Assembly: GCF_000372845.1 (NCBI RefSeq)
Contig: NZ_KB889963.1
Coordinates: 248,001 to 312,000, forward strand
Length of the DNA: 64,000 nucleotides
Source of the DNA: Methylocystis rosea SV97
GTDB lineage: Bacteria > Pseudomonadota > Alphaproteobacteria > Rhizobiales > Beijerinckiaceae
Reading direction: 5' to 3'
The first letter of the stretch is position 1, and each line of letters opens with the position of its first letter. The notes under the pieces are model-generated. The model was not told where the DNA came from, searched no databases, and saw only the letters and a list, made by a program, of their open reading frames with translations. Shown piece by piece: positions 1-8,859 of the stretch. Both the position numbers and the translations under genes were made by a program.

Positions 1-440
1 CGACGGAGTTTGTCGCGCATCAGAGCGATGGGCGGGCGACGCGCGTCGGCGAACGCGGCCGCTCGCTCTCGGGCGGCGAGCGCCAGCGGCTCTCGATCGC
101 AAGGGCGCTGTTGAAAAATCCGCCGATCATGGTCTTCGACGAGGCGACCTCGGCGCTCGACGCGACGACCGAGCGGATGATCCAAAAGGCGTTGGAGGCG
201 GCGATGAAGGGCCGCACGACCTTCGTCATCGCCCATCGGCTGGCGACGGTGCGCAACGCCGACCGCATTCTCGTCTTCGATCAGGGCGAGATCGTCGAGA
301 GCGGCGGCTTCGACGAATTGGTCGCGAAAGGCGGTCGCTTCGCGATGCTCGCGGCGGCGCAGTTCATGACCGAGCCCACCGTTTCGACGACGCCGCTCGA
401 CGGGGTTTACGAAGCCGGCGCGCAGCAGCCGGCGGGGTGA
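1..440 (+). CDS. ABC exporter, C-terminal ATPase part (partial, NdvA-like)
   Basis: The open frame is already running at base 3 and ends with TGA at 438-440, so only the last ~145 residues are in the window. Visible in order are the ABC signature [15 protein letters not shown], the Walker B segment [12 protein letters not shown], and the H-loop [16 protein letters not shown]. This is the nucleotide-binding domain of an exporter-type ABC protein that hydrolyses ATP on the inner membrane face. The ending [18 protein letters not shown] resembles NdvA-type beta-(1,2)-glucan exporters, but other fused lipid or peptide exporters (MsbA-like) end similarly, so the substrate is not fixed. The membrane domain lies outside the window. 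Confidence 0.85.
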   Translation, partial: TEFVAHQSDGRATRVGERGRSLSGGERQRLSIARALLKNPPIMVFDEATSALDATTERMIQKALEAAMKGRTTFVIAHRLATVRNADRILVFDQGEIVESGGFDELVAKGGRFAMLAAAQFMTEPTVSTTPLDGVYEAGAQQPAG

Positions 441-493
441 GGGGGCAAGCGCTACCGGGAGAAGCAAGCCAGCGACGGATGCCCGAATCAGTC

Positions 494-525
494 GAAAAAA
501 AGCCGCGCCCCTTTCAGGGCGCGGC
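494..525 (-). terminator. Rho-independent terminator of rpsF-rpsR
   Basis: On the minus strand a GC-rich stem (CCGCGCCC pairing with GGGCGCGG around a short loop) is followed directly by a run of seven T residues. It lies about 25 bases after the rpsR stop and ends that transcript. Confidence 0.85.
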
Positions 526-549
526 CGCAGGCTTCAAAACGCGATCTTC

Positions 550-786
550 TTAGCGGATCACGTAAGGCAGTAAGCCGAGGAAGCGGGCGCGTTTGATCGC
601 CTGCGCGAGTTCGCGCTGCTTCTTGGCCGAAACGGCGGTGATGCGCGAGGGCACGATCTTGCCGCGCTCGCTGATGTAGCGGGACAAGAGACGCGTGTCC
701 TTATAGTCGATCTTCGGCGCGTTGGCGCCGGTGAACGGGCAGGACTTGCGGCGGCGGAAGAAGGGGCGGCGCGGGGCGGTGCTCAT
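550..786 (-). CDS. rpsR: 30S ribosomal protein S18
   Basis: A 78-residue protein of the usual S18 length. The N-terminal [12 protein letters not shown] and the central [19 protein letters not shown] are hallmark S18 segments; S18 binds 16S rRNA in the small-subunit platform together with S6. Its ATG overlaps the rpsF stop (ATGA arrangement), so the two are translationally coupled in one operon. A terminator follows it, so rplI, commonly found in this operon, is not next door here. Confidence 0.97.
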   Translation of the reverse strand: MSTAPRRPFFRRRKSCPFTGANAPKIDYKDTRLLSRYISERGKIVPSRITAVSAKKQRELAQAIKRARFLGLLPYVIR

Positions 787-1229
787 TCGACCTCTCCTTC
801 AACCTTGCCTTCTTCACGACGCGGGCGACGCTCGGGACGATCGCCTCGATCCCCGCGATCGCCTCTGTCGCCGCGCGGGCCGCGGCGCTCGCCGCGGTCG
901 TCGTCTTCACGCTTGCGAAGCTGCGCGGAGGGACCCTCCTCCAGCTCGTCGACGCGCAGCGTCAGCACGCGCAGAATATCTTCGTTGATGCTCTGCTGGC
1001 GCTGCATCTCGGCGAGCGCCGCCGGCGGCGCATCGATGTTCATCAGGGTGAAATGCGCCTTGCGGTTCTTGTTGATCCGATAGGCGAGCGACTTGACGCC
1101 CCAATATTCGGTCTTGCCGACCGTGCCGCCGAGCGACGCGATGACGTTTTTGAACTGCGCGGTCAGGGCCTCCACCTGCTGGGGAGAAACATCCTGACGC
1201 GCGAGATAGACATGCTCGTAAAGAGGCAT
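783..1229 (-). CDS. rpsF: 30S ribosomal protein S6
   Basis: A 148-residue protein. The start is set at [13 protein letters not shown] because this is the conserved S6 N-terminus; the frame stays open further upstream, but that extension is not S6-like. The S6 fold occupies about residues 1-95 ([19 protein letters not shown] is the conserved core). The last ~45 residues are an Arg/Asp/Gly/Glu-rich tail, long and charged as is usual in alphaproteobacteria. S6 forms a heterodimer with S18 on the 30S platform. It is the first gene of the rpsF-rpsR operon; a long hairpin lies about 150 bases upstream. Confidence 0.96.
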   Translation of the reverse strand: MPLYEHVYLARQDVSPQQVEALTAQFKNVIASLGGTVGKTEYWGVKSLAYRINKNRKAHFTLMNIDAPPAALAEMQRQQSINEDILRVLTLRVDELEEGPSAQLRKREDDDRGERRGPRGDRGDRGDRGDRPERRPRREEGKVEGEVE

Positions 1230-1575
1230 GGATTTTCGCCTTTCCGTTGCCGCGAGCCGCTCCGGCGCCAAGCCCTTCGAGCGCTTCTTGGGGACCTGCC
1301 CCCGGAAAGGCTCGAGAAGGAAAGTTCGAAGGCGGAGGCACGGGAAGACGGGCATTAAAACCCTCGCTCTCTGCCCATATTCTCGTCCGAAATCGCTTTT
1401 TGCGTTTCGGGAATATGCGCTTGAGCGCTTCCGTTCAGCCCCCGGCCGGGAACGTCGCGATCGGCGGTTTATACGCGGCTTTAAGCAGGATGCAAGAGCG
1501 CAAGGCCTCGCGGCTTGCCGCAGGGCGGCTCGGCCAGTATGGTCGCGCCGTCAAGCCGCCGCCAGGAGAGACGAG
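1230..1575. other. Gap between rpsF and a lipoprotein gene
   Basis: About 345 bases with no supportable gene. The stretch must hold the rpsF leader and promoter on the minus strand and the lipoprotein promoter on the plus strand. The only clear structure is the hairpin at 1374-1420. Confidence 0.6.
1374..1420. repeat. Long inverted repeat upstream of rpsF
   Basis: The arms CATATTC/GAATATG enclose a second pair CCGAAA/TTTCGG and an inner CGC/GCG around a five-T loop, with only small bulges. The structure could form in RNA from either strand. It lies about 145-190 bases before the rpsF start. Role unknown: leader regulatory element, transcript end or DNA site are all possible. Confidence 0.6.
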
Positions 1576-1713
1576 ATGACGCGGAAAATCCGAGTGTTCG
1601 CGCTGATGGCGGCCCTCTCCGCGCTGCTGTCCGCCTGCGACAAATGCGGCGGCTTCCAGGAAATCCGCGTTCCCGGCCAGCCGCACGCCTGCAGGGACGG
1701 CGTGGCGCACTGA
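1576..1713 (+). CDS. Small lipoprotein, unknown function
   Basis: A 45-residue protein beginning MTRKIRVFALMAALSALLSAC, a lipoprotein signal with an LSAC lipobox, so Cys21 should be lipidated and the mature peptide is only about 25 residues. A second Cys follows in CDKCGGF, and a third near the end. A ribosome binding site (AGGAGAG) sits 6-12 bases upstream of the ATG. Short lipoproteins of this kind are common in alphaproteobacteria and usually uncharacterised. It precedes panB by about 70 bases on the same strand; no functional link can be claimed. Confidence 0.75.
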   Translation: MTRKIRVFALMAALSALLSACDKCGGFQEIRVPGQPHACRDGVAH

Positions 1714-1785
1714 CGCATTCCCCGCCAGCGCAAGCCGTTTGATATAGAGTGTCGTCCTGACGATTAGGCGCGCCGGAGTCGCCGT

Positions 1786-2607
1786 TTGCCCAACGCCAGC
1801 ACCTTCCTTGACATGAAGCGCCGAGGCGAGAAAATCGTGGTCGTCACCGCCTATGACGCGCCGACCGCGCGCATCGAGGCGGAGGCCGGCGTCGACATTA
1901 TCCTCGTCGGCGACAGCGTCGGGGTGAATGTTCTGGGCTATGCGCATGAGCGCGAGGTGACGCTCGCCGATATGGCGCATCACATCGCGGCGGTGCGGCG
2001 CGGCGCGCCCGAGGTCTACATCATCGGCGATTTGCCCTATGCGACCTACGACACGCCCCAGCAGGCGATCGAGAGTTCGCGCCTGCTGCGCGAATCTGGC
2101 GCCGATTGCGTGAAATTTGAAGGCGCGCAACCGGAAATCATGCGCGCCCTGACGGCGGCGGGCTTCGACGTGTGCTCACATCTGGGCCTCGAATCGCAGC
2201 ATCACGACGTGAAGCGGCGCCAGGGCAAGACGGCGGAGGCCGCCGCGAAACTCTATGACGACGCGTTGGCGCTCGACGTCGCCGGACAGAAGTTCGTGGT
2301 GCTGGAGCTCGTGCCGCAGGAACTCGCGGCGCGGATCACGCAAGCGATCGGCGCGCCGACCATCGGCATCGGCGCCGGCGCGGCGACGGACGGACAGGTG
2401 CTCGTCGTCAACGATCTTGCAGGGATCACCGCGCGTGAATTCAAGCACAACCGCCGCTACGGCGCCGTTGGCGCGGCGCTGCGCGAGGCCGTCGAGGCCT
2501 ATGCGCGCGACGTTCGCGCCGGGCTCTTTCCGGCGCAGGAGCACGCCTTTCACATGGCCGACGACGAACGCTCCGCCTTCGAGCGCGCGACGCGCGGCGA
2601 GTCTTAG
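1786..2607 (+). CDS. panB: 3-methyl-2-oxobutanoate hydroxymethyltransferase
   Basis: A 273-residue PanB of normal length. It makes ketopantoate from alpha-ketoisovalerate using methylene-tetrahydrofolate, the first committed step to pantothenate and CoA. Conserved parts are VTAYDAPTARIEAEAG with the metal-site VGDSVG (about residues 20-50), VKFEGA (~115), HLGL (~130), the catalytic-Glu segment VLELVP (~173) and GIGAG..TDGQVLV near residue 195. The start codon is TTG, supported by a CGGAG motif about 8 bases upstream and by the family N-terminus. panC is not adjacent. The stop overlaps the stop of the convergent glycosyltransferase gene. Confidence 0.95.
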   Translation: MPNASTFLDMKRRGEKIVVVTAYDAPTARIEAEAGVDIILVGDSVGVNVLGYAHEREVTLADMAHHIAAVRRGAPEVYIIGDLPYATYDTPQQAIESSRLLRESGADCVKFEGAQPEIMRALTAAGFDVCSHLGLESQHHDVKRRQGKTAEAAAKLYDDALALDVAGQKFVVLELVPQELAARITQAIGAPTIGIGAGAATDGQVLVVNDLAGITAREFKHNRRYGAVGAALREAVEAYARDVRAGLFPAQEHAFHMADDERSAFERATRGES

Positions 2608-3959
2608 AGCGCTCCGATGACCACGGGCGGCGCGCCGGCGAGACGCCGGCGCCACATGTCTTCGAACAGCGATTCCAGCGCGCGCGTGTAGGCGTAGACG
2701 TCGAAAAGCGCCGTCGTCAGGCGATTGGCGGCGAGCTTCGCCCGCAGTTCGGCGCAACGGACGGGATCGCCCGCCAAGACCAGCGCGATCTCCAAATACT
2801 CGTCAAAATCCGCCGCGATCAACTCCGGCAATCCGATCGCATGCAAGAGGCTCCCGGCCACGCGCGAGGGAAAGGTGTCGCCGGCGCAGGTCACGATCGG
2901 CACGCCCGCCCAAAGCGCGTCGCTCGCGGTTGTATGTGATCCGAAGGGCGCCGTGTCGAGCGCAAGATCGGCGAGTTGCAGGCGCGCCAGATGTTCGGCC
3001 TGCGGCAAATGCGGCGCGAAGATCATCCGCGCGGCGTCAATTCCGCGTCTGCGCATTTCATTGCGCAGATTGCCTTCCGCCAGCATCGCCGCCGAGAGCC
3101 ACAGCACCGCGCCCGGCGTCGCCTCGAGCAGTCGCGCCCAAAGATCGAAGATGAAAGGCGTGAGCTTATAGGCCTGATTGAAGCAGCAATAGACGAAGCC
3201 TTCCGCCGGCAGACCGGCGGCGGCCCGCGAGGGCGGCGCGCGCAGCGGCGTCCCGCGCCCGTGCGGCTGATAGGCGTGGGGCAGATAGGCGAAGGCCTCC
3301 GAATAGGCCGACGCCGACGACGGCGGCGTGACATAGCGATCGGTCACGATGTAATCGCACACGCCCGTTCCGAGCGTGCCGGGATAGCCGAGATAATTGA
3401 CCTGAACGGGCGCGGGCCGCAGCATCATCACGCTGGTGCGCGCGCCATGGGTGAAGCCCTTGAGGTCAATCAGAATATCGACGCCGTCCGCATTGATGAG
3501 GCGCGCGGCCTCGGCGTCGGTCAGCTGCGAAATGTCGGCGAAAGCGTCGAAGGCGGCCCGCAGCCGCGTCCGCATCGCCCCCTCGACGCCGCAATAGCTG
3601 TAAGCGCGAATCTCGAAGCGGGCGCGATCATGCGCCTCGAGCGTCTCGACAAGAAGATGCGCGGTCGCATGCTCGTGGAAGTCGTTTGACAGATAACCGA
3701 CGCGGATCCTGCTGCGGGTGGAGAGGTCGAATCGCATCGCGAGGCTGGCGCGCAGCGGCCCGGCCGCCAATAGCCGCGCGGCTGTCCAGCTCTCGGAACA
3801 GGCGCGCTGTTCGCCGGCGGTGATGCCGGGCTCAGAAAGCAGGAGGAAGGGGGGCGTCGCCGGCCCATCGGACAAGGCCAGCGCCGCCCGAATTTGCGGC
3901 GCGGCGGTGTCGAAATCGTCCCATTCGCACATGGCGCGGCTGCGAGATATGGATTTCAT
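2604..3959 (-). CDS. GT41 (SPINDLY/OGT-like) glycosyltransferase lacking TPR repeats
   Basis: A 451-residue cytosolic protein. RIRVGYLSNDFHEHATAHL (about 83-101) opens the GT41 catalytic region, followed by DILIDLKGFTHGART, VNYLGYPGTLG, and the C-terminal UDP-sugar lobe with CFNQAYKLTPFIF and DTAPFGSHTTASDALWAGVPIVT. These are the signatures of bacterial O-GlcNAc-transferase-like proteins. Family members normally carry many TPR repeats before the catalytic part; here only the short linker remains (WDDFDTAAPQI). The acceptor is unknown: protein O-glycosylation or a surface glycan. The start is placed at MKSISRS; the frame continues ten codons further up. It converges on panB with a 4-base overlap. 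Confidence 0.88.
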   Translation of the reverse strand: MKSISRSRAMCEWDDFDTAAPQIRAALALSDGPATPPFLLLSEPGITAGEQRACSESWTAARLLAAGPLRASLAMRFDLSTRSRIRVGYLSNDFHEHATAHLLVETLEAHDRARFEIRAYSYCGVEGAMRTRLRAAFDAFADISQLTDAEAARLINADGVDILIDLKGFTHGARTSVMMLRPAPVQVNYLGYPGTLGTGVCDYIVTDRYVTPPSSASAYSEAFAYLPHAYQPHGRGTPLRAPPSRAAAGLPAEGFVYCCFNQAYKLTPFIFDLWARLLEATPGAVLWLSAAMLAEGNLRNEMRRRGIDAARMIFAPHLPQAEHLARLQLADLALDTAPFGSHTTASDALWAGVPIVTCAGDTFPSRVAGSLLHAIGLPELIAADFDEYLEIALVLAGDPVRCAELRAKLAANRLTTALFDVYAYTRALESLFEDMWRRRLAGAPPVVIGAL

Positions 3960-4129
3960 GGCGCCCTTTCGCGAGGGGCCAATCCGCACATCAGCCGGCC
4001 TTCGTGCGAGAAGCGATTTCCATGCCGCGCGACAATCGTCATTGGCGAGTTGCCAGGACCGCCGCCGCCGCTAGAAGATGTTCTTTGCCGCGCCGCGATC
4101 CGGGCGGGCGGTCCGCAACAAGGGTCATC

Positions 4130-5137
4130 ATGACGTCAGCCACGATCTCGAGAGAAGCGCCCGTCGGACTCCTTCTCGTCAATCTCGGCACGCCTGATGC
4201 GCCCGATGTCGCGGCGGTGCGGCGCTACCTGGCGGAATTTCTGTCCGACCGCAGAGTCGTCGACCTCCCGCGCGCGCTATGGCTGCCGATCCTCTACGGC
4301 GTCGTGCTCAACACCCGCCCGGCCCGCTCGGCGAAGCTCTATGAGTCGATCTGGAACAGCGACACCGGCGAAGGTCCGCTGAAGACCTTTACCCGCCTGC
4401 AAGCCGAGAAGCTGCAGGCGCGGATTGGCGCTTCGAACCTCATCATCGACTACGCGCTACGCTACGGCGCGCCGTCGATCGCGACGCAGATCGAATCGCT
4501 GATCGTAAAAGGCTGCGAGCGGATCGCGGTGCTGCCGCTCTACCCGCAATATGCTTCATCGACCACGGGCTCCGCCGCCGACGCCGCTTTCGACGCGCTG
4601 CGGGAGATGCGCAAGCAGCCGGCGCTCCGCATCGGCGCGCCCTATTACGACGACCCCGCCTATATCGACGCGCTCGCGACGAATATTACGCGCGCGCGCG
4701 CCGCGCTCGATTTCGAACCAGAGGTCATCATCGCCTCGTTCCATGGGCTTCCGCAGGCGCAGATTGATCGCGGCGATCCTTATCGCGCGCACTGCGAAGC
4801 GACGTGGCGACTGCTCTGCGGACGGCTCGGCATGAACGCCCAAAGCCTGCGTCTCGCCTTTCAGTCGCGCTTTGGACGCGCGCGGTGGATCGAGCCCTAT
4901 ACGTCGGATGTGGTGACCGAGCTTGCCGGCGCCGGCGTCAAGCGCATCGCCGTCGTCGCGCCGGGATTTTCCGCCGATTGCCTTGAGACGATCGAAGAGC
5001 TTGGCGTCGAAATTCGCGATCTCTTTCTCGAGAAAGGCGGCGAGAAATTCGCCCGCCTGCCATGTCTCAACGACAGCGACGAAAGCATGGCGCTGATCGA
5101 GACCCTGGCGAAGCGCGAGGTCGCGGGATGGATATAA
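4130..5137 (+). CDS. hemH: Ferrochelatase
   Basis: A 335-residue protein of normal ferrochelatase length, inserting Fe2+ into protoporphyrin IX as the last step of heme synthesis. The N-terminus has LLLVNLGTPDAP, the middle VLPLYPQYASSTTGS, then SFHGLPQAQIDRGDPY carrying the catalytic His, and PGFSADCLETIEELG near the end with the conserved Glu. The ATG at 4130 is chosen because homology begins about ten residues later and the upstream extension is arginine-rich noise. It stands alone, with a palindromic repeat after it. Confidence 0.96.
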   Translation: MTSATISREAPVGLLLVNLGTPDAPDVAAVRRYLAEFLSDRRVVDLPRALWLPILYGVVLNTRPARSAKLYESIWNSDTGEGPLKTFTRLQAEKLQARIGASNLIIDYALRYGAPSIATQIESLIVKGCERIAVLPLYPQYASSTTGSAADAAFDALREMRKQPALRIGAPYYDDPAYIDALATNITRARAALDFEPEVIIASFHGLPQAQIDRGDPYRAHCEATWRLLCGRLGMNAQSLRLAFQSRFGRARWIEPYTSDVVTELAGAGVKRIAVVAPGFSADCLETIEELGVEIRDLFLEKGGEKFARLPCLNDSDESMALIETLAKREVAGWI

Positions 5138-5171
5138 CAGGGATTCAGGCTGATCCATTCGCTCGGACCCT

Positions 5172-5278
5172 GTCATTCCCGGCGGGTCGAAGGCCTGACC
5201 GGGAATCCAGAGCCGATCCAACAATGTTGGTTTTGCTCTGGATTCCCGATTGCGCGCGTTGCGCGCGTCGGGAATGAC
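5172..5278. repeat. Dispersed nested palindrome (full copy)
   Basis: Outer arms GTCATTCCCG/CGGGAATGAC enclose inner arms CGGGAATCCAGAGC/GCTCTGGATTCCCG and a central CCAACA/TGTTGG. The whole 107-base unit folds on itself and lies between hemH and the next gene. A partial copy with the same outer and inner blocks lies at 53199-53239. Such intergenic palindromes are common in alphaproteobacterial genomes (REP/MITE-like). Confidence 0.8.
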
Positions 5279-5333
5279 ATCGGAGCCGGGCAAAGAGAAT
5301 TCGTGTCACGCGCTAATTGCCGACATTCGCTCG

Positions 5334-7613
5334 CTATCTTCGTGACAATTCGGTCAACAACCCACGCAGCGGCTGAAAGTGGAACCGCACCTCATGGCGC
5401 CCTTCCGGAATGGCGACAGCCCGGAACATGACATTCGCGCGCAGAATCGGCGCTTCCACGCCGTCGAGGCTCGCAAACCACCACGGATGCCAGACGTCGT
5501 GCAAAACAAGCCAACCTCCGCCCGGAGGCGCGCTGGCCTCGGCGACGATGCGATCGTTCTCGTAGGAAAGGATTTTCGCCGTCGCCGGCGGCGCATCTTT
5601 GCGCGTATGGCAGATCGGCGGCGTCTCCAGGAGCACCGTCTCGCGATAGTCCGCCTCCGGCCACTCGCCGCTCTTCATCATCGCCGCGAAATCGACGTGG
5701 ATGGCGCAGGTTGCGAGTATGACGCGCGGCATGGCGCGGGGATTTTCGTAAATGTGAACGTCGCCGATGCGCGTGAGTTCGACGAAGTCGCCATGCTTGT
5801 AATTCCCGTCGATCTTTTCGATGGGCACGCCGGTCGCGATAAATCGCAGGCCGAGCATGTCCGACAGGACTGAGCGATAGGAAGGATAGAGCTTGGAAAA
5901 CTGGCGCTGCTCGGGAAGCGCGAGATGGTCTCCGGCGCCGGTTACGTCTTCGAAGAGCCGCAGCCGGATGGGATTGTAACCAAGATCATGATCGAAGCCA
6001 TGAACGAGCGACGCGTTCGGCCAATGAAAATCGATCGCCGCAAGTTCGACGCGGTCGCGACGATCCGGCCCCGCTGTCTCCTTGAGCTTGCCGCGCAGAT
6101 AGGCGATCACCGGATCCTTGCCGTCGACTCGCAAGGCGTCGAACTGTTCAGGCGGCAAGGCCGTCGATTCATTTGGTCCATTGCCGATCGTAAGATCGAC
6201 GCTCATCAACGTGGCGACCGCCGCGAGCAGATACGGGCCGCGCAGCAGCCTGTCGCGAGTCGCGAGGATTAGCGCGATAGCGAGCGCGGCAAAAATCGCG
6301 CTTGTCGCGAGCGGCCAGGAGGCTTGGTTGAGATGGCCCTTCACGCCCGCGACAAGCAGCGCGGCCGCGAACAGCGCGGCGACGGCGCCGATAAGCCAAG
6401 CCGTACGCGGCGTGACTTCGCCCCGCTCAACGAGATTGAAGCCATAGCCGGCGAGAACCGCGAGAGTCGCGCAAAACAGGAAGGTGGCGTCGGCCGGCCG
6501 GCGCCAGAGGTCGACGCCCGGCAGATGATAGAAGAAGGCGAAGGCCGGCGTGTAGCGGCCCAGGGCGTAGAGGGCGAAAAACAGCGCGGCGGCGGCGAAG
6601 AAGCGGATTTCCTTATTCGCAAGGAAGCGCCTGCCCAGCGCCGCGAGCAACGATACGAGCGTCAGTTCGCCCATGTAGACATTGGACATGTTGCGCGCGA
6701 GGTAAAGGTCGCGCTCGCCGACCGGGGGGCCCCAGAAGTTTTTGAGCGGGCCGTCCGTGCCGAACATATTGGCCGAGATCAGCGTCCAGAAGGAGCCCGG
6801 CGGCAGCGAGCCCTTGAATGCGCCGTCGAGATCGATCTCGGGTCGGTTTGAATGCGCGGCGAGCTCCAGCGTGAACGCGAGCGGCACGGCGATGATCGTC
6901 AACCCGACGAGCGCGCCCGCCGCGAGCGGCGTGACCGCGCTGAGTTTGGGCGATTCATCGGTAGCGATGCGATAGGCGGCATAAGCGGACAGCATCAGCA
7001 CGCCTAGGAACGCGACCTGGTCCCGTCCCAGCACCAGCAGTGCGGCGGCGGCGCCCGCAGCGGCGCCGTAGAGCGCCGAGCGCCGATCTAGCCCCCGCGC
7101 CAGCAGCCACAGCGTGACCGGCAGCCAGGCGAGACTCATGATCTGCCCGACATGCTGAATTCGCCAGGCCGCCGAGCCGCCAAAAGCGAACGCGAGCGCA
7201 GCGAGCAATCCTCCCGCGGCGCTCCAGCCGCGATCGCGAAAATAGGCGATGAGCGCAAGGCCGCCCATGGCCAGCATCGCAAAGACGATCGCGTCGGCCA
7301 GGACGAAGGACGGCTCTGGAACGAGCGCCGCCGCCAGCAGGAAAAACGGAGAGAAGATCAGCGATTGCGGATCGGCGATCTGCGGCATCCCCGCAAAGAC
7401 GTGCGGCGTCCAGAACGGCGACTGGCCGCTGTGTAGCGCATGGGCGAGAAAGGCGAATTGCGGGAAAAAATGCGCTTTCGCGTCCCAGGGAATGGTGACG
7501 CTCCCGGAAATCCAGGGAAAGGCGAGCGCCAGCGCGCAGACGAGGAAGAACGCCGCCGCGAGGGCGTAGGGCTGACCTTCCGGGCGGCCGGCGCTTCTAC
7601 CGATTCGTTGCAT
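5334..7613 (-). CDS. YfhO-like polytopic membrane protein
   Basis: A 759-residue integral membrane protein. After a short cytoplasmic N-terminus there are about 11-12 hydrophobic helices to residue ~480, then a soluble C-terminal part of ~270 residues. The first loop contains WDAKAHFFPQFAFLAHAL and the segment SPFWTPHVFAGMPQIADPQS, which match the YfhO/GT-C type fold, where an early Asp is expected near the active site. Relatives are linked to lipid-carrier-dependent glycosylation of surface polymers, so a sugar transfer role is likely but unproven. The start MQRIGRSAG is the last Met before the first helix. It lies 31 bases downstream of the TetR gene on the same strand and may be co-transcribed. 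Confidence 0.7.
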   Translation of the reverse strand: MQRIGRSAGRPEGQPYALAAAFFLVCALALAFPWISGSVTIPWDAKAHFFPQFAFLAHALHSGQSPFWTPHVFAGMPQIADPQSLIFSPFFLLAAALVPEPSFVLADAIVFAMLAMGGLALIAYFRDRGWSAAGGLLAALAFAFGGSAAWRIQHVGQIMSLAWLPVTLWLLARGLDRRSALYGAAAGAAAALLVLGRDQVAFLGVLMLSAYAAYRIATDESPKLSAVTPLAAGALVGLTIIAVPLAFTLELAAHSNRPEIDLDGAFKGSLPPGSFWTLISANMFGTDGPLKNFWGPPVGERDLYLARNMSNVYMGELTLVSLLAALGRRFLANKEIRFFAAAALFFALYALGRYTPAFAFFYHLPGVDLWRRPADATFLFCATLAVLAGYGFNLVERGEVTPRTAWLIGAVAALFAAALLVAGVKGHLNQASWPLATSAIFAALAIALILATRDRLLRGPYLLAAVATLMSVDLTIGNGPNESTALPPEQFDALRVDGKDPVIAYLRGKLKETAGPDRRDRVELAAIDFHWPNASLVHGFDHDLGYNPIRLRLFEDVTGAGDHLALPEQRQFSKLYPSYRSVLSDMLGLRFIATGVPIEKIDGNYKHGDFVELTRIGDVHIYENPRAMPRVILATCAIHVDFAAMMKSGEWPEADYRETVLLETPPICHTRKDAPPATAKILSYENDRIVAEASAPPGGGWLVLHDVWHPWWFASLDGVEAPILRANVMFRAVAIPEGRHEVRFHFQPLRGLLTELSRR

Positions 7614-7644
7614 GGCCACAGTTCTAGCGGCTCCAGGCCATGGC

Positions 7645-8196
7645 TCAAAGCCGCGCTTCAGGCGCCCGCCTGAGGCCGAAGCGCGCAGCGAGCGCGTCGA
7701 TATCAACAGCCGCACGGCGCTTGTCATCCGATTCCAGCAGGAGGCGCAACCCCATGCCGCGCAGCATGTCAATAAAGGCGATGATATCAGGGTCGTCGGC
7801 CGTCCGGCCGAAGAGCGGCGCGAGCTGCTCGGCCACGCCTCGGGCGTGCGCGGCGAGCGTTGCCCGAATGTCCGATTGGTCGCTCGCCTGAGCCACGACG
7901 CTCAAGAAGAACCGCATCCTGTTGCGCTCGAACATGAGCGCGCGCACCGCTTCGACAGGATCAACGTCGCTTCCGATCGAACCGCGCTTGGGCTTATGCG
8001 CCTGCGCATGCGACGCTTCGAGCGTCGCGGCGAGCAAATCCGACTTACGCGGAAAATAATAGGTCAAATGCGACTGCCGCAGTCCGGCCGCGGCGGCGAC
8101 GCGGGTTTGGGTCAGCGCCGAGACGCCTTCCTTCCTGAGGATTTTGAGCGCAGCGTCCAGAATGCGCTGACGCGCGCTTTTTTCCACCATAGCCAT
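7645..8196 (-). CDS. TetR-family transcriptional regulator
   Basis: A 183-residue TetR protein. The N-terminal helix-turn-helix is clear at about residues 8-55 (RILDAALKILRKEGVSALT, then VAAAAGLRQSHLTYYFPRKSDLL). The C-terminal ~120 residues form the ligand domain and have no recognisable specificity. It is divergently placed from a copper-uptake-associated gene, and a TTGGTA-ATA-TACCAA palindrome sits between them, with a second copy before the next downstream gene. It is therefore the best candidate for binding that site and controlling both itself and the uptake locus. The ligand (copper, a chelator or something else) is not visible. Confidence 0.9.
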   Translation of the reverse strand: MAMVEKSARQRILDAALKILRKEGVSALTQTRVAAAAGLRQSHLTYYFPRKSDLLAATLEASHAQAHKPKRGSIGSDVDPVEAVRALMFERNRMRFFLSVVAQASDQSDIRATLAAHARGVAEQLAPLFGRTADDPDIIAFIDMLRGMGLRLLLESDDKRRAAVDIDALAARFGLRRAPEARL

Positions 8197-8282
8197 TCGC
8201 GTTCATTCAACCTTCGCCGCGCCAGCGTCGTATCAAAAAAAACGCGCCGCGGAAACGCCTCTGACGCTTGCGTCACATTATA

Positions 8283-8297
8283 TTGGTAATATACCAA
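8283..8297. promoter_or_regulatory. Palindromic operator 1
   Basis: TTGGTAATATACCAA, a 6-base perfect inverted repeat with a 3-base centre, in the divergent gap between the TetR gene (start 8196) and the copper-uptake-associated gene (start 8331). The same site in the opposite orientation occurs at 8860-8874. Confidence 0.75.
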
Positions 8298-8330
8298 CCT
8301 CGCGCGCCACGCTAACGTTGGAGAGGATTG

Positions 8331-8780
8331 ATGAGATTATTTCTTATTGGATTGATCAGTGCAGCGGCGTGCCTAGCCGCGCGCGCCGACGACGGGGCCG
8401 AAGCGGCGCGCCGCCTGCTTTTCGAAACATTCGACAAGCCTGAAACGCGCCTTTTCGTGGATGCTGTCGTCGTTGAAGGCGACTCCGCCGTCGCTGACTG
8501 GCGCCAGGGCGAACTCGGCGGCCGGGCGTTTCTTACGCGTAAGGGCGATGCATGGAGCATCTCGCTTTGCGCCGGCGACGCCTTGAAAGACAGCGCCACG
8601 CTGGAAAAACTCGGCGTTTCGAAAGCAAATGCTGAGGCGCTTTCAAAACGGCTGGCGGCCGAAGAGACGCGTCTCTCCCCCGACGTCGTCGCGCGTTTCT
8701 CCCGATTTGACGGCATGGCCGCCGTCGAGGCGGATGGGAGCCATTCGCCGCTCGATCCCCATCACAAGCCCATTCCCTGA
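8331..8780 (+). CDS. Copper uptake system-associated periplasmic protein
   Basis: A 149-residue exported protein with a signal peptide (RLFLIGLISAAACLAARA, cleavage about residue 19). The mature part has LLFETFDKPETRLFVDAVVVEGD and DWRQGELGGRAFLTRKGDAWSISLCAGDALK, which I recognise as the family usually named copper uptake system-associated protein, found beside TonB receptors in methylotrophs; its biochemical role is unknown. The ATG at 8331 has GGAGAGG 5-11 bases upstream; a TTG codon immediately before it could extend it by one residue. It is first in the locus leading to the TonB receptor and is preceded by the palindromic operator. Confidence 0.72.
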   Translation: MRLFLIGLISAAACLAARADDGAEAARRLLFETFDKPETRLFVDAVVVEGDSAVADWRQGELGGRAFLTRKGDAWSISLCAGDALKDSATLEKLGVSKANAEALSKRLAAEETRLSPDVVARFSRFDGMAAVEADGSHSPLDPHHKPIP

Positions 8781-8859
8781 CTGTCGCGCACTGTTGCGCC
8801 GGAGCAACAGCAACCGAAAATACGCCCGTCAGACCAGCCGAAGCGTTGCCCCACGTAAT

